In this document: positions 14,195-23,726 of the stretch, piece after piece
How positions within the stretch are numbered: position 1 is the first letter of the stretch
Layout: the number at the start of each line of letters is the position of its first letter
Assembly (NCBI RefSeq): GCF_000012725.1
Contig: NC_007406.1
Location: 1,268,001-1,332,000, forward strand
Source: Nitrobacter winogradskyi Nb-255
Lineage (GTDB): Bacteria; Pseudomonadota; Alphaproteobacteria; Rhizobiales; Xanthobacteraceae
Direction of reading: 5' to 3'
Length of the DNA: 64,000 nucleotides
Translations under genes and position numbers: made by a program
The notes under the pieces: generated by a model
What the model was told of the DNA's origin: nothing
The model's database searches: none
The model's input: the letters and a program-made list of their open reading frames with translations, nothing else

Positions 14195-14403
14195 AGCCGT
14201 TTCCGTGGGCGGCGGCGATGGGCTTCGGCTTCGGCGTGTTGCGCCTTGCGCCGGATGTTTTCTGGCGGATGACGCCGCGCGAACTGGCGCAGGCCGTTCA
14301 CGCGATCCGGGGACCTGCGACCACGCCGCTGGCGCGGGGTGAACTCGACGATCTGCTGGCGCGTTTTCCCGATGCGCCGCGCAAGGGAGAATCCGATGAC
14401 TGA
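14191..14403 (+). CDS. phage tail assembly chaperone (GTA g10.1-like)
   Basis: 70 residues: KPFPWAAAMGFGFGVLRLAP followed by FWRMTPRELAQAVHAIRG, the pattern of the short tail assembly chaperone family found between DUF3356 and the tape measure in GTA clusters. It overlaps the upstream gene by 4 nt and the downstream gene by 8 nt, so all three are likely coupled. Confidence 0.85.
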   Translation: MKPFPWAAAMGFGFGVLRLAPDVFWRMTPRELAQAVHAIRGPATTPLARGELDDLLARFPDAPRKGESDD

Positions 14404-14980
14404 CGACCCGAGTCTGCATGAGACCTCGCGCACGCTTGACGATCTCACGGTGAGGACACAGGCGCTGACCACCAGCGCGGGCGGCTTCGCGCGAGCGATG
14501 ACGCAGGCGTTTTCGTCTTCGGTCAGCGGCGGCAAACAGTTCGACGACGTGCTGAAGACGCTGGCGCTGCGGGTCTCGAGTCTTGCCGTGACGGCGGCGT
14601 TCAAGCCGCTGACGGCAAGCCTCACCAGCGGCATCTCCAGCCTGTTTTCCGGACTCGCCGGCAGCATCGGCTCGTTCGGCGGCGTGCAGGCCCATGCTCT
14701 CGGCGGCATCAAGCCGTTCGCGGCCGGCGGCGTGATCGGCGCGCCGAGCTATTTCCCGATGATGGACGGCGGCGTCGGCCTCGCCGGGGAGGCGGGACCG
14801 GAAGCGATCATGCCGCTGTCGCGCGGGCCGGACGGCCGGCTCGGCGTGTCCGGCAAGGGCGGCGGCAACAGCATCACGGTGCAGATCGCGACGCCGGACC
14901 TCGACAGCTTCCGCCGCTCCGAGAGTTACATCGCGGGCCAGATCGCGCGGGCGGTCGCGCGGGGACAGCGGAGCCTGTGA
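14396..14980 (+). CDS. short tail tape-measure protein (GTA g11-like)
   Basis: 194 residues from ATG 14396. The N-terminus is helical (TRTLDDLTVRTQALTTSAGG lies within it), followed by GGKQFDDVLKTLALRVSSLA, a hydrophobic Gly/Ser-rich stretch, and the GEAGPEAIMPLSRGPDGRLG motif typical of tape-measure C-termini. The short length implies a short tail, as in GTAs; siphophage tape measures are usually several times longer. The stop is 3 bp before the next gene. Confidence 0.85.
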   Translation: MTDDPSLHETSRTLDDLTVRTQALTTSAGGFARAMTQAFSSSVSGGKQFDDVLKTLALRVSSLAVTAAFKPLTASLTSGISSLFSGLAGSIGSFGGVQAHALGGIKPFAAGGVIGAPSYFPMMDGGVGLAGEAGPEAIMPLSRGPDGRLGVSGKGGGNSITVQIATPDLDSFRRSESYIAGQIARAVARGQRSL

Positions 14981-14983
14981 CGC

Positions 14984-15625
14984 ATGACCAGCTTCCATGA
15001 AGTGCTGTTTCCGCTCGATGTCGCGCTGAAGAGCGCGGGCGGGCCGGAGCGGCGCACCGACATCGTGAGTTTCGGCTCGGGCCGCGAGGCGCGCAACGCG
15101 CGCTGGGCGCAGTCGCGGCGACGCTTCGACGCCGGTTACGGCGTCAAGACGCTGGAGGCGTTGCAGGCCGTTGTCGCCTTCTTCGAGGAGCGGCGCGGCA
15201 GGCTCTACGGCTTTCGCTGGCGCGACCGGCTGGATAGCTGTTCCGCTGCGACCGGCAGCGTTATCTCGCCGCTCGATCAGGTGATCGGGATAGGAGACGG
15301 AACGGCATCGACGTTTCAGTTGATCAAGACATATGGCGACGCTTTCGCGCCTTATGCGCGCGCGATCGGAAAGCCCGTGAACGATAGCGTGCGCGTCGCG
15401 GTCGCCGAGAGCGAGGTATCGGCGGGATCGGCCTTCACCTGCGACGCCACCACCGGCGTCGTGACGTTTCTCCCCGAGCATACGCCGCCGCCGGGAGCGG
15501 TTGTCACCGCCGGATTCAAGTTCGACGTGCCGGTGCGGTTCGACACCGACTATCTCGAAGTCGATCTCTCGACCTTCGCCGCCGGCGCTATTCCGAAAAT
15601 TCCGCTGGTGGAGATACTGCCGTGA
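14984..15625 (+). CDS. DUF2460 distal tail protein (GTA g12-like)
   Basis: 213 residues: SFHEVLFPLDVALKSAGGPE, ARWAQSRRRFDAGYGVKTLE, FFEERRGRLYGFRWRDRLD and a C-terminal VRFDTDYLEVDLSTFAAG. This is the DUF2460 pattern; in RcGTA the equivalent protein is the distal tail component linking tube to hub. It overlaps the DUF2163 gene by 4 nt. Confidence 0.88.
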   Translation: MTSFHEVLFPLDVALKSAGGPERRTDIVSFGSGREARNARWAQSRRRFDAGYGVKTLEALQAVVAFFEERRGRLYGFRWRDRLDSCSAATGSVISPLDQVIGIGDGTASTFQLIKTYGDAFAPYARAIGKPVNDSVRVAVAESEVSAGSAFTCDATTGVVTFLPEHTPPPGAVVTAGFKFDVPVRFDTDYLEVDLSTFAAGAIPKIPLVEILP

Positions 15626-16515
15626 GAAGCATTCCTTCCGCGCTTCAGGCAAAGCTCGACTCCGGCGCGACCACGCTGGCGCGCTGCTGGATCGTGACGC
15701 GGCGCGACGGCGTCGTGCTCGGCTTTACCGATCACGACCGCGATCTGACGATCGGCGGCGTCCTCTGCCGCGCCGCCACCGGCTTCACCGCGTCGGAAGC
15801 CACCAGCCGTTTCGATCTCGCTGTCGATGGCGGCGAGATATCGGGCGCTTTCTCGGATGATTCCCTGAGCGAGGCCGATCTTGCCGCCGGCCGTTACGAT
15901 GCCGCCGGGGTCGCGACCTGGCTGGTCGACTGGAGCGACGTCTCGCTGAGGATCCTGATCGCGCGCGGCACGATAGGAGAGGTCCGGCGCGAGGGGGCCG
16001 CCTTCACCGCGGAACTGCGCGGGCTTGCGGATGCGCTGGCGCAGGACAGCGGACGCCTGTTCACGGCGCGGTGCGGCGTCGATCTCGGCGACGGGAAATG
16101 CCGTGTCGATCTGGCCAGCTCGGCCTTTCGCCGCAGCGGGACGGTTACGGCCGTCGAGGGAACCTCGATCGTTGCGGTTTCCGGACTTTCCGGCCTTGCC
16201 GCCGGCTGGTTCACGGCGGGGCGGTTGAACTGGACCGGCGGAGCCAACGCCGGCCTCGCGATCGAGGTCAAGCAGCACCGCGTGGTCGCGGGCGTGGTGC
16301 GCCTGTCATTGTGGCGGGCGATGGCGGAGCCGATTGCCATCGGCGACAGCTTCGTGGTCACCGCCGGTTGCGACAAGAGTTTCACGACCTGCCGCGACCG
16401 CTTCGCCAACACCAGTAATTTTCGGGGTTTCCCCCAAATTCCCGGCAACGATTTCGTCGTCAGCTATCCGCTGCCGGGTTCGCCCGATAACGGCAACGGC
16501 AGCAAGGCACTGTGA
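15622..16515 (+). CDS. DUF2163 tail protein (GTA g13-like, BR0599 type)
   Basis: 297 residues beginning RSIPSALQAKLDSGATTLAR. Family blocks are visible: VLGFTDHDRDLTIGGVLCRA, SRFDLAVDGGEISGAFSDDS, and a Cys-rich zone (FTARCGVDLGDGKCRV and VTAGCDKSFTTCRDRF) that in RcGTA gp13 coordinates an iron-sulfur cluster; the four Cys are present here. The C-terminal NFRGFPQIPGNDFV is also characteristic. It is a baseplate component. Confidence 0.88.
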   Translation: MRSIPSALQAKLDSGATTLARCWIVTRRDGVVLGFTDHDRDLTIGGVLCRAATGFTASEATSRFDLAVDGGEISGAFSDDSLSEADLAAGRYDAAGVATWLVDWSDVSLRILIARGTIGEVRREGAAFTAELRGLADALAQDSGRLFTARCGVDLGDGKCRVDLASSAFRRSGTVTAVEGTSIVAVSGLSGLAAGWFTAGRLNWTGGANAGLAIEVKQHRVVAGVVRLSLWRAMAEPIAIGDSFVVTAGCDKSFTTCRDRFANTSNFRGFPQIPGNDFVVSYPLPGSPDNGNGSKAL

Positions 16516-16526
16516 AGGAGCCGCTC

Positions 16527-16973
16527 GTGAGTTGTGTTTGCTCGACCCGCGCGGCCATCGTCGCCGAGGCGCGCGGCTGGATCGGCACGCCCTATCGGCA
16601 TCAGGCCTCGCTCAAGGGCGTCGGCTGCGATTGCCTCGGCCTGGTGCGCGGCGTCTGGCGCAACTGCATTGGCGATGAGCCGGAAACGCCGCCGCCCTAT
16701 GCGCCGGACTGGGCCGAGGCAAAAGGCGACGAGACGCTCGCCGCGGCGGCGCTGCGCCATCTCGTTCCCGTCGCGCGCGACGGCTTCGGGGCGGGCGACG
16801 TGCTGCTGTTCCGATGGCGTGACGGGTTCGTCGCCAAGCATGTCGCGATCGCATCGAGCGAGCACGCCATGGTCCATGCGCATGACGGCGCGGCTGTCTG
16901 CGAAATCGCGATCGCGCCGTGGTGGCGGCGGCGGCTGGCTTACGCATTTCGTTTTCCCGGAGTCTCGGACTGA
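16527..16973 (+). CDS. NlpC/P60 cell-wall peptidase (GTA g14-like)
   Basis: 148 residues from GTG 16527, chosen because AAGGAG lies 6 nt upstream; GTG 16512 would add five residues. The catalytic Cys is Cys 36 in KGVGCDCLGLVRG and the His is about 105 in GFVAKHVAIASS, as in NlpC/P60 hydrolases. In GTAs this protein sits in the tail tip and cuts peptidoglycan cross-links so DNA can pass the wall. The stop overlaps the ATG of the hub gene as TGATG. Confidence 0.88.
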   Translation: MSCVCSTRAAIVAEARGWIGTPYRHQASLKGVGCDCLGLVRGVWRNCIGDEPETPPPYAPDWAEAKGDETLAAAALRHLVPVARDGFGAGDVLLFRWRDGFVAKHVAIASSEHAMVHAHDGAAVCEIAIAPWWRRRLAYAFRFPGVSD

Positions 16974-19900
16974 TGGCAGCGCTGGTTCTTTCCGTCGCAG
17001 GCGGCGCCGCGGGCGCGTTGTTCGGGCCGGCAGGCGCGATCGCCGGGCGTCTCGCCGGCGCGCTGATCGGCAACGCCGTCGATCGCAAGCTGTTCGGGCC
17101 CGGCAACCGGACGATCGTCGGTCCGCGTCTCGCCGATCTCGATGTGATGGCCTCGACCGAGGGCGCGCCGATTCCGCGCGTCTACGGTCGCGCGCGGCTG
17201 TCGGGACAGGTGATCTGGGCGACGCGGCTGGAAGAGGTCGTCAGCAGCGAAACCTCGTCGTCCGGCGGCAAGGGCGGCGGCCTGTTCAGCGGACCGAGCA
17301 CGAGGACCACCACTTACAGCTATTTCGCCAACTTCGCGGTCGGCCTTTGCGAGGGCGTGATCGGCCGTGTCGGGCGGATCTGGGCCGACGGCAGTCCGCT
17401 GGATGTTTCCGGCCTGACCTTCCGGGTCCATCGCGGCACCGAGGATCAGGCTCCGGATGATCTGATCGTCGCAAAGGAAGGGGCGGGCCGCGCGCCCGCC
17501 TATCGCGGGCTCGCTTATGTCGTGTTCGAGCGGATGCCGCTGGCGAAATTCGGCAACCGCATTCCGCAGCTTTCGTTCGAGATCATCCGCCCCATAGGGC
17601 AGCTCGAACGGATGGTGCGCGCCATGACGCTGATTCCCGGCACCACCGAGTTCGGCTATGAGCCGTCCGCCATGACGCGATCGACCGGTCCGGGTCAGTC
17701 GGAGCCGGAAAACCGGCACGTGGCGAACGCCGAATCCGACGTGATCGCCGCGCTCGACGATCTGCAGGGTGCGTGCCCGAACCTCGAAAGCGTGGCCGTG
17801 GTGGTGGCGTGGTTCGGATCGGACCTCCGCGCCGGAAGCTGCGTCGTGCGTCCGGGCGTCGACAGCGCGGGCAAGATCACGCGCGGCGGCGACTGGTCGG
17901 TGGCCGGGGTGACGCGGGGAAGCGCTTATGTGGTGTCGCAGGTCGACGGTCGTCCGGCGTTCGGCGGCACGCCCTCGGACGCCAGCGTGAGGCATCTGAT
18001 CGCGGAGCTGAAGGCGCGCGGCCTCAAGGTGACGTTCTATCCCTTCGTGATGATGGATCTTCCCGCCGGCAACGGCCTGACCGACCCCTGGAGCGGAGCC
18101 TCGTCGCAGCCGGCCTATCCCTGGCGTGGCCGCATCACCTGCGATCCCGCGCCTGGGCAGCCAGGCTCGCCGCAAGGCACGGCGACGGCGGCGGCGCAGG
18201 TCGCCAGTTTCTTCACCGGCGGTAGCTGGAACTATCGCAGGATGATCCTGCATTACGCGAACCTCGTCGTGTCCGCCGGCGGCGTCGACGCGTTCCTGAT
18301 CGGCTCTGAATTGCGGTCGCTGACGCGCGTACGCTCGGGGGCCGGCGTCTATCCCGCCGTCGATGCGTTGGTGACGCTCGCGGCGGAGGTGAAATCCATC
18401 GTCGGTTCATCGACGGTCGTGACCTATGGCGCGGACTGGACCGAGTATGGCGCGGATGTCGTTGACGCCGGCGCGTCCGAGGTTCGCTTTCCGCTCGATG
18501 CGCTGTGGGCGTCCAGCGCGATCGACGCCGTGGGGATCGACTATTACATGCCGCTCGCGGACTGGCGCGACGAGGCGGGGCATCTCGACTTTCACATCGC
18601 GGCCTCGACCTACGATCTCGGCTATCTCGCGGGCAACGTCTATGGCGGCGAGGGATTCGATTGGTATTACACCGATGGAACGGCGCGCGCCGCGCAGACC
18701 CGCACCCCGATCACCGACGGGCTCGGCAAGCCCTGGACGTTCCGCGTCAAGGACATCAGGTCGTGGTGGTCGTCGGCGCATCATGAGCGGGTCGGCGGTG
18801 TCGAAGTTTCAAGCCCGACCGCGTGGGTGCCGCAAAGCAAGCCGGTCTGGCTGACCGAAGCCGGCTGCCCGGCGGTGGACAAGGGGGCCAACCAGCCGAA
18901 CGTGTTTCCCGATCCCAAATCCTCGGAAAACTTCCTGCCGTATTTTTCGAGCGGCAGCCGTGACGACCTGATCCAGCGCCGCTATCTGCAAGCGCTGCTC
19001 GGCAAGCTGGATCCCTCGTTCGGCGCGGCGGACGCCGACAATCCCGTCTCTTCGATCTACGGGAAGCGCATGATCGAGCCGTCCGCGATCTACCTTTGGA
19101 CCTGGGACGCGCGGCCCTATCCGGCGTTTCCCGCCGCCACGGAGGTCTGGAGCGACGGACCGAACTGGCAAACCGGGCACTGGCTCACCGGCCGTCTCGG
19201 CGCCGCGCCGATGGATGCGCTGGTGCAGGCGCTGCTCACCGATAGCGGCGTCACAGGCGCCGACACCTCGGCGCTGCGCGAATCTTGCGACGGCTACGTG
19301 GTCGACCGGCCGATGTCGCCGCGGGCCATGATCGAACCGCTCGCCGGGGCTTATGCTTTCGATGCGTCCGCGGCGGACGGAACGCTGTGCTTCGTTTCGC
19401 GGGGCGGCGCGCCGGTCGCGGAATTCGCGGAAGGCGACCTGGTGCTGACGAATGGCGGCGGGCTGGCGCAGCTCACGCGCGCGCAGGAAACCGAACTGCC
19501 GCGCGAAGCGCGCTTCAGTTTTACCGACGGGACGGTGGATTACAGGCGATCCGCGGTGACGTCACGGCGTCTGGCCGGCGGATCAAACCGAAGCGTTCAC
19601 TCCGATCTGGCCGTCGTCGGCGATGACGCGGCGATGGCGCGCCGGGCCGAGATCTGGCTTCAGGATTTGTGGGCGGGCCGCGAAAGCGCCGCGTTCTCGC
19701 TCGGCCCGCGATGCCTGTCGCTGACGCCGGGTGATGTCATCGCGGTGACGATCAACGGGCGGCGGCGGCTGTTCGAAATCAGCGCGCTGCTCGATGCCGA
19801 AGCGCGGCAGGTTTCAGCCCGCAGCATCGATCCCGAGGTGTTCTCCGTGCCGCTGTCTGTTCCGCGGCCGACGCGACCCGCGATTCCGGCGGCGCTCGGG

Positions 19901-20830
19901 CCGGTTCAGGTTTCGGTGCTCGATCTGCCGATGATCGAACCATCGGAGCCGCCGATCCTGACGCGGCTCGCGGTGTTCGCAAAGCCGTGGCCGACGTCGG
20001 TGACGGCCTGGACTTCATTCGACGGCGCGGGTTTTCAGCCGGCCGCGATCATTCCGGCACCCTCGACATCGGGCGAAACGCTCGATCCGCTGCCGGCGGG
20101 GCCATCGGGGCGATGGGACCGGGGCAACGCCGTGCGCGTGCGTCTCTATGGCGGCGCGCTCACCTCTGTATCCGATGCGCGCGTGCTCGCCGGGGCCAAC
20201 GCGGCGGCGGTGCAGAACCCGGACGGTGACTGGGAGGTCTTGCAGTTTGCTCATGCGGAGCTGGTGGACGGCGGCGTTTATAAATTGTCGCGCCTGCTGC
20301 GCGGGCAGGCAGGCAGCGACCATGCCATCGCCGACGTGTTGCCGCCGGGCGCGCCATTCGTTCTGCTCAACACGCGTCTTTCGCCGCTGGCGAAAGGATT
20401 GGGCGCGCTGGATCGTCCGATCCTGGTGCGGCTTGCCGCCGCCGGACGCGCCCATGACGACCCCACGGCCGTCGCGCTGACGGTGACGCCGCGCGCGACG
20501 GCCCTGCGGCCACTGTCGCCGGTGCATGTAAAGGCGGTCCGCGAGAGTGGCGGCGTTCGCATCTCGTGGATTCGCCGGACCCGCATCGACGGCGATGGCT
20601 GGAGCGGCGAGGTGCCGCTCGGCGAGGATGTCGAAGCCTATACGCTCGATGTTTTCTCGGGCGGCGCGATCGTGCGCAGCATCGCGTGCGGCGCGCCGGA
20701 AGCGTTCTACCCCGAGGCCGACGAACTGGCGGATTTCGGTGCGCCTCAGGCAAGCCTGCATCTTCGCGTCGCGCAAATCTCGGCGACCGTCGGCGCGGGT
20801 CACCCCACTGAGCTTACTCTCACCCTCTGA
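16973..20830 (+). CDS. GTA TIM-barrel-like baseplate hub/megatron protein (g15-like)
   Basis: 1285 residues. The N-terminus has a Gly/Ala-rich hydrophobic stretch (GGAAGALFGPAGAIAGRLAG) followed by VDRKLFGPGNRTIVGPRLAD. A beta-rich hub region follows, then the GTA TIM-barrel domain (about 400-740; DYYMPLADWRDEAGHL and VWLTEAGCPAVDKGANQPN are recognisable), and a phage tail protein domain at the C-terminus (FISRGGAPVAEFAEGDL-like zone onward). It is the largest structural protein and probably combines receptor-side hub and tail-tip functions. It is full length compared with the 1.3-kb-residue-class GTA homologues. Confidence 0.9.
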   Translation: MAALVLSVAGGAAGALFGPAGAIAGRLAGALIGNAVDRKLFGPGNRTIVGPRLADLDVMASTEGAPIPRVYGRARLSGQVIWATRLEEVVSSETSSSGGKGGGLFSGPSTRTTTYSYFANFAVGLCEGVIGRVGRIWADGSPLDVSGLTFRVHRGTEDQAPDDLIVAKEGAGRAPAYRGLAYVVFERMPLAKFGNRIPQLSFEIIRPIGQLERMVRAMTLIPGTTEFGYEPSAMTRSTGPGQSEPENRHVANAESDVIAALDDLQGACPNLESVAVVVAWFGSDLRAGSCVVRPGVDSAGKITRGGDWSVAGVTRGSAYVVSQVDGRPAFGGTPSDASVRHLIAELKARGLKVTFYPFVMMDLPAGNGLTDPWSGASSQPAYPWRGRITCDPAPGQPGSPQGTATAAAQVASFFTGGSWNYRRMILHYANLVVSAGGVDAFLIGSELRSLTRVRSGAGVYPAVDALVTLAAEVKSIVGSSTVVTYGADWTEYGADVVDAGASEVRFPLDALWASSAIDAVGIDYYMPLADWRDEAGHLDFHIAASTYDLGYLAGNVYGGEGFDWYYTDGTARAAQTRTPITDGLGKPWTFRVKDIRSWWSSAHHERVGGVEVSSPTAWVPQSKPVWLTEAGCPAVDKGANQPNVFPDPKSSENFLPYFSSGSRDDLIQRRYLQALLGKLDPSFGAADADNPVSSIYGKRMIEPSAIYLWTWDARPYPAFPAATEVWSDGPNWQTGHWLTGRLGAAPMDALVQALLTDSGVTGADTSALRESCDGYVVDRPMSPRAMIEPLAGAYAFDASAADGTLCFVSRGGAPVAEFAEGDLVLTNGGGLAQLTRAQETELPREARFSFTDGTVDYRRSAVTSRRLAGGSNRSVHSDLAVVGDDAAMARRAEIWLQDLWAGRESAAFSLGPRCLSLTPGDVIAVTINGRRRLFEISALLDAEARQVSARSIDPEVFSVPLSVPRPTRPAIPAALGPVQVSVLDLPMIEPSEPPILTRLAVFAKPWPTSVTAWTSFDGAGFQPAAIIPAPSTSGETLDPLPAGPSGRWDRGNAVRVRLYGGALTSVSDARVLAGANAAAVQNPDGDWEVLQFAHAELVDGGVYKLSRLLRGQAGSDHAIADVLPPGAPFVLLNTRLSPLAKGLGALDRPILVRLAAAGRAHDDPTAVALTVTPRATALRPLSPVHVKAVRESGGVRISWIRRTRIDGDGWSGEVPLGEDVEAYTLDVFSGGAIVRSIACGAPEAFYPEADELADFGAPQASLHLRVAQISATVGAGHPTELTLTL

Positions 20831-20836
20831 GTTGCC

Positions 20837-22759
20837 ATGACAGACACACCTAATCTCGGGTTGCCGTATATCGACGGCAGCCAGGCCCAGAAGCACGTCA
20901 CTCACAATGAGGCGCTGCGCATACTCGACGCGGCGATCCAGATCGGCGTGCTCGATCGGACGCTCACCACGCCGCCGTCGAGCCCGGCGGCGGGTGAACG
21001 GTACGTCGTCGCAGGCGGTGCGACCGGCGATTGGGCCGGGAAGGATGATGCGATCGCGACCTGGCAGGACGACGCCTGGGCGTTCCTTACGCCGAAGGCG
21101 GGATGGTGCATCTGGTCGGCGGCGGATGAGAGCCTGTTCGTGTTCGACGGCTCCGCGTGGCAGGGCGCGGGTGGCGCTGCTTCGCTCGACAGCGTTGCGC
21201 AGCTCGGCGTCAACGCCGCCGCCAGCACGCCTAATCTGCTGACGGTCAAATCCAACGCCGCGCTGTTTGCAGCCATCGACGCCGTCGATGGCGGCACCGG
21301 CGACGTGCGGCTTCAGGTCTCGAAGGAGGGTTCGGCCAACACGGCGTCAGTATTTTTCTCGAACGGCTTTTCAGGACGGGCCGAGTTCGGTCTTGTCGGG
21401 GCGGACGCCTTCAAGCTCAAGGTGTCGGCGGACGGCTCAGGCTGGATCGAGGCTCTCGATATCGATCAGGATACCGGCAATGTGGCGCTGCCGCGCGGAC
21501 TGGCGCTGACGGGCGTTGTTGCTCCCGCGCAGATCACGGCCGATCAGGACGACTACGCCCCGGCGGGACTTGCGGCCGCTTCGGTGCTGCAAATCAGCAC
21601 GGACGCCCCGCGCGGCCTTTCGGGCCTGGCTGGCGGAACCGAAGGGCGTTGTCTCATCATCATCAACGTGGGCGGCCAGCCGGTCACGCTGCTGAATGAA
21701 AGCGCCTTGTCGTCGGCGTCAAATCGTTTTTCCCTCAACGACAGCCTTGTGATCTCGGCGAAACAGGCCGCAATTCTGCGTTATGACGGCACCGCGGCGC
21801 GCTGGCAGGCGATCGCTGGCGGGGTGGCCGGAGCGGGGGCTTCAGGGGGCGGATTCATCTCCCCGCCGCAAGGACGCCTGACGCTTGCGAGCGGCGTGCC
21901 GGTGATGACGACGACGCAGAGCGCGAAGAGCACGCTCTATTACACGCCGTACCAGGGTAACCAGATTCCGATCTACAACGGCACTGAGATGGTGCCCATG
22001 GCATTCGCCGAACTGTCCGTCGCGACCACGGACACGACGAAGAATCCGGCAGCGATCGGCGCCGGCAAGGTCAACGACTGGTTCGTCTGGAACGACGGCG
22101 GCACGTTGCGGCTTTCGCATGGTCCCGACTGGACCAGCGACACAACGCGCAGCGCGGGCACCGCGTTGACGAGGGTCAATGGCATTCTTCTCAACGCGGT
22201 GGCCATCACCAACGGTCCGGCGGCTTCACGCGGCACTTACGTCGGCACGACGCGGAGCAATGGTTCCTCGCTCCTCGACTGGATTTCGGGAAGCACCGCA
22301 TCCGGCGGCGGCATGGCCTCCTTGAATGTCTGGAACGCCTTCAACCGCGCCGATGTCACGACGACAGTCTCCGACAGCACGGGGTCATGGAGCTACAGCA
22401 GCTCGGCCGTCCGCCCATCCGGGAACAGCACGTCGAACCGAATTCAGTTCGTCAGCGGCCTGGCCGAGGAGGGGATTTCCATGATGCTCTCGCAACGCAT
22501 AGCGACCGCGACAGCAGCCGGCGCGCTGGGAAGGATCGGAATAGGGCTGGATTCGACATCGGCCTATTCGTTCCATGCGCTCGGCGTGTCTCCGGCTAGT
22601 GGAGTGGTGTTCAACGCCGCGCTCACAGTGCAGGGAGCGACACCTCCGCAGTTGGGCGCTCATTATCTTCAGGCGCTTGAGAGCGGCGACGGGACGAACG
22701 CCACGACGTTCGTCGGCGGTGGTGAGCCCTATCAGTTCAGCGCGCGATTGCGGATGTAG
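20837..22759 (+). CDS. DUF2793 tail-fibre-like protein
   Basis: 640 residues. Residues 1-110 form the DUF2793 domain (TPNLGLPYIDGSQAQKHVTH, later WAFLTPKAGWCIWSAADESL), common at the end of GTA and phage tail modules in alphaproteobacteria. The middle is Gly/Ala/Ser/Asp-rich with repeated beta-strand patterns, and the C-terminal 290 residues look like a jelly-roll or receptor-binding tip (SLLDWISGSTASGGGMASLN). It probably contacts the recipient surface. Tip regions of this kind vary fast; the ends are clean and the gene is 6 bp after the hub. Confidence 0.75.
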   Translation: MTDTPNLGLPYIDGSQAQKHVTHNEALRILDAAIQIGVLDRTLTTPPSSPAAGERYVVAGGATGDWAGKDDAIATWQDDAWAFLTPKAGWCIWSAADESLFVFDGSAWQGAGGAASLDSVAQLGVNAAASTPNLLTVKSNAALFAAIDAVDGGTGDVRLQVSKEGSANTASVFFSNGFSGRAEFGLVGADAFKLKVSADGSGWIEALDIDQDTGNVALPRGLALTGVVAPAQITADQDDYAPAGLAAASVLQISTDAPRGLSGLAGGTEGRCLIIINVGGQPVTLLNESALSSASNRFSLNDSLVISAKQAAILRYDGTAARWQAIAGGVAGAGASGGGFISPPQGRLTLASGVPVMTTTQSAKSTLYYTPYQGNQIPIYNGTEMVPMAFAELSVATTDTTKNPAAIGAGKVNDWFVWNDGGTLRLSHGPDWTSDTTRSAGTALTRVNGILLNAVAITNGPAASRGTYVGTTRSNGSSLLDWISGSTASGGGMASLNVWNAFNRADVTTTVSDSTGSWSYSSSAVRPSGNSTSNRIQFVSGLAEEGISMMLSQRIATATAAGALGRIGIGLDSTSAYSFHALGVSPASGVVFNAALTVQGATPPQLGAHYLQALESGDGTNATTFVGGGEPYQFSARLRM

Positions 22760-22906
22760 GCGCGGCTTGCGAACAGGTCGCGCTGGACCGGGCATCCGCC
22801 CTCTTGATCGTTCGCGCCGGCGAACCTCGTCGACGCGCCGCAGGCAGTCGCGTCTCGACCGAGCCGGGTGAAGTCCGGCTTCCATTCCCAAAAAAGGATC
22901 GATCTC

Positions 22907-23407
22907 ATGCCCAACGCAGCGGTGGCCGCGAACGTCTACGCATGGCCCAAGGACACGACGGCGGCGAAGAATGCCTTCTACGGCAATTTCCACGCCGCCA
23001 GATGGCAACAGCAATACCTGATCCGGATCACGACGCCGTTCCAGATGTATTACGACAAGAAGCCGATCCCGTCGCTTCTGGTGAACAGGATGTGCGCGCA
23101 GGCCATGTTGTCCTGCTTCAACGATATCTGGAATGCCTGCGATCATGACCAGAAGAAGGTCGACGCGGCTGGCGCGAGCGACTTCGGCGGCTGCTTCAAT
23201 ATCCGTCCCATTGCCGGATCGAAAAACTGGTCGAACCATTCGTGGGCGTGCGCGGTCGACCTGTCGCCCAGGTCGAACGGTTTCAACATGAAGGCCACGC
23301 TGTCGCGCGTCGTCATCGATGTGTTCAAGGCGCACGGCGCGCGTTGGGGCGGGGACTACAGGGGCCGCAAGGACCCCATGCATTTCGAGTTCATTCGTCC
23401 CGCGTAA
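22907..23407 (+). CDS. M15-family peptidase, endolysin-like
   Basis: 166 residues from ATG 22907 (AAAAGGATCG upstream; an in-frame GTG at 22868 is less likely). Zinc-ligand motifs of the D-Ala-D-Ala carboxypeptidase/L-Ala-D-Glu peptidase group are present: SNHSWACAVDL (His 111, Asp 118) and KDPMHFEF (His 159). It would cut peptidoglycan stem peptides. With the holin-like gene after it, it forms a probable lysis unit. No signal peptide is seen, so it would need the holin for release. Confidence 0.82.
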   Translation: MPNAAVAANVYAWPKDTTAAKNAFYGNFHAARWQQQYLIRITTPFQMYYDKKPIPSLLVNRMCAQAMLSCFNDIWNACDHDQKKVDAAGASDFGGCFNIRPIAGSKNWSNHSWACAVDLSPRSNGFNMKATLSRVVIDVFKAHGARWGGDYRGRKDPMHFEFIRPA

Positions 23408-23462
23408 CACCCGCCGCGCGACGGTCTCGCGCAATCCTCACAACATTCACTGGAGACAAGAC

Positions 23463-23702
23463 ATGACATCAGATTCGGTGTGGCAGATCGTGCGCTACCT
23501 GCTGATCGCGGCCGGAAGCTTCGCTACCGGCAAGGGATGGGTCACGGCAGATCAGGTGACCAGCATCATCGGCGCGATCGGCACGCTCTTTACGGTGGCA
23601 TGGGGGCTTTACGTCAAGGCCGACACCAAGGCGGTTCGCTCGGCCACCGCCGCGCGCCCCGACGTGCCCACGGTCAGCGCAGCGACCGGCGCGGTCAAGT
23701 AA
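23463..23702 (+). CDS. holin-like small membrane protein
   Basis: 79 residues with two hydrophobic segments: IVRYLLIAAGSFATGKGW and SIIGAIGTLFTVAWGLYV, separated by a short charged turn, and a polar C-terminus. This size and topology, directly after an endolysin, fit a holin or Rz-associated accessory. The family is not certain. It is preceded by GGAGACA close to the ATG. Confidence 0.65.
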   Translation: MTSDSVWQIVRYLLIAAGSFATGKGWVTADQVTSIIGAIGTLFTVAWGLYVKADTKAVRSATAARPDVPTVSAATGAVK

Positions 23703-23726
23703 TCCAGACGACAGGAGCCACCATCC

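Noticed and set aside
13667-15652. 661-codon antisense frame over the tail genes
   Set aside because: His/Arg/Gly-rich shadow spanning five well-supported tail genes on the other strand.
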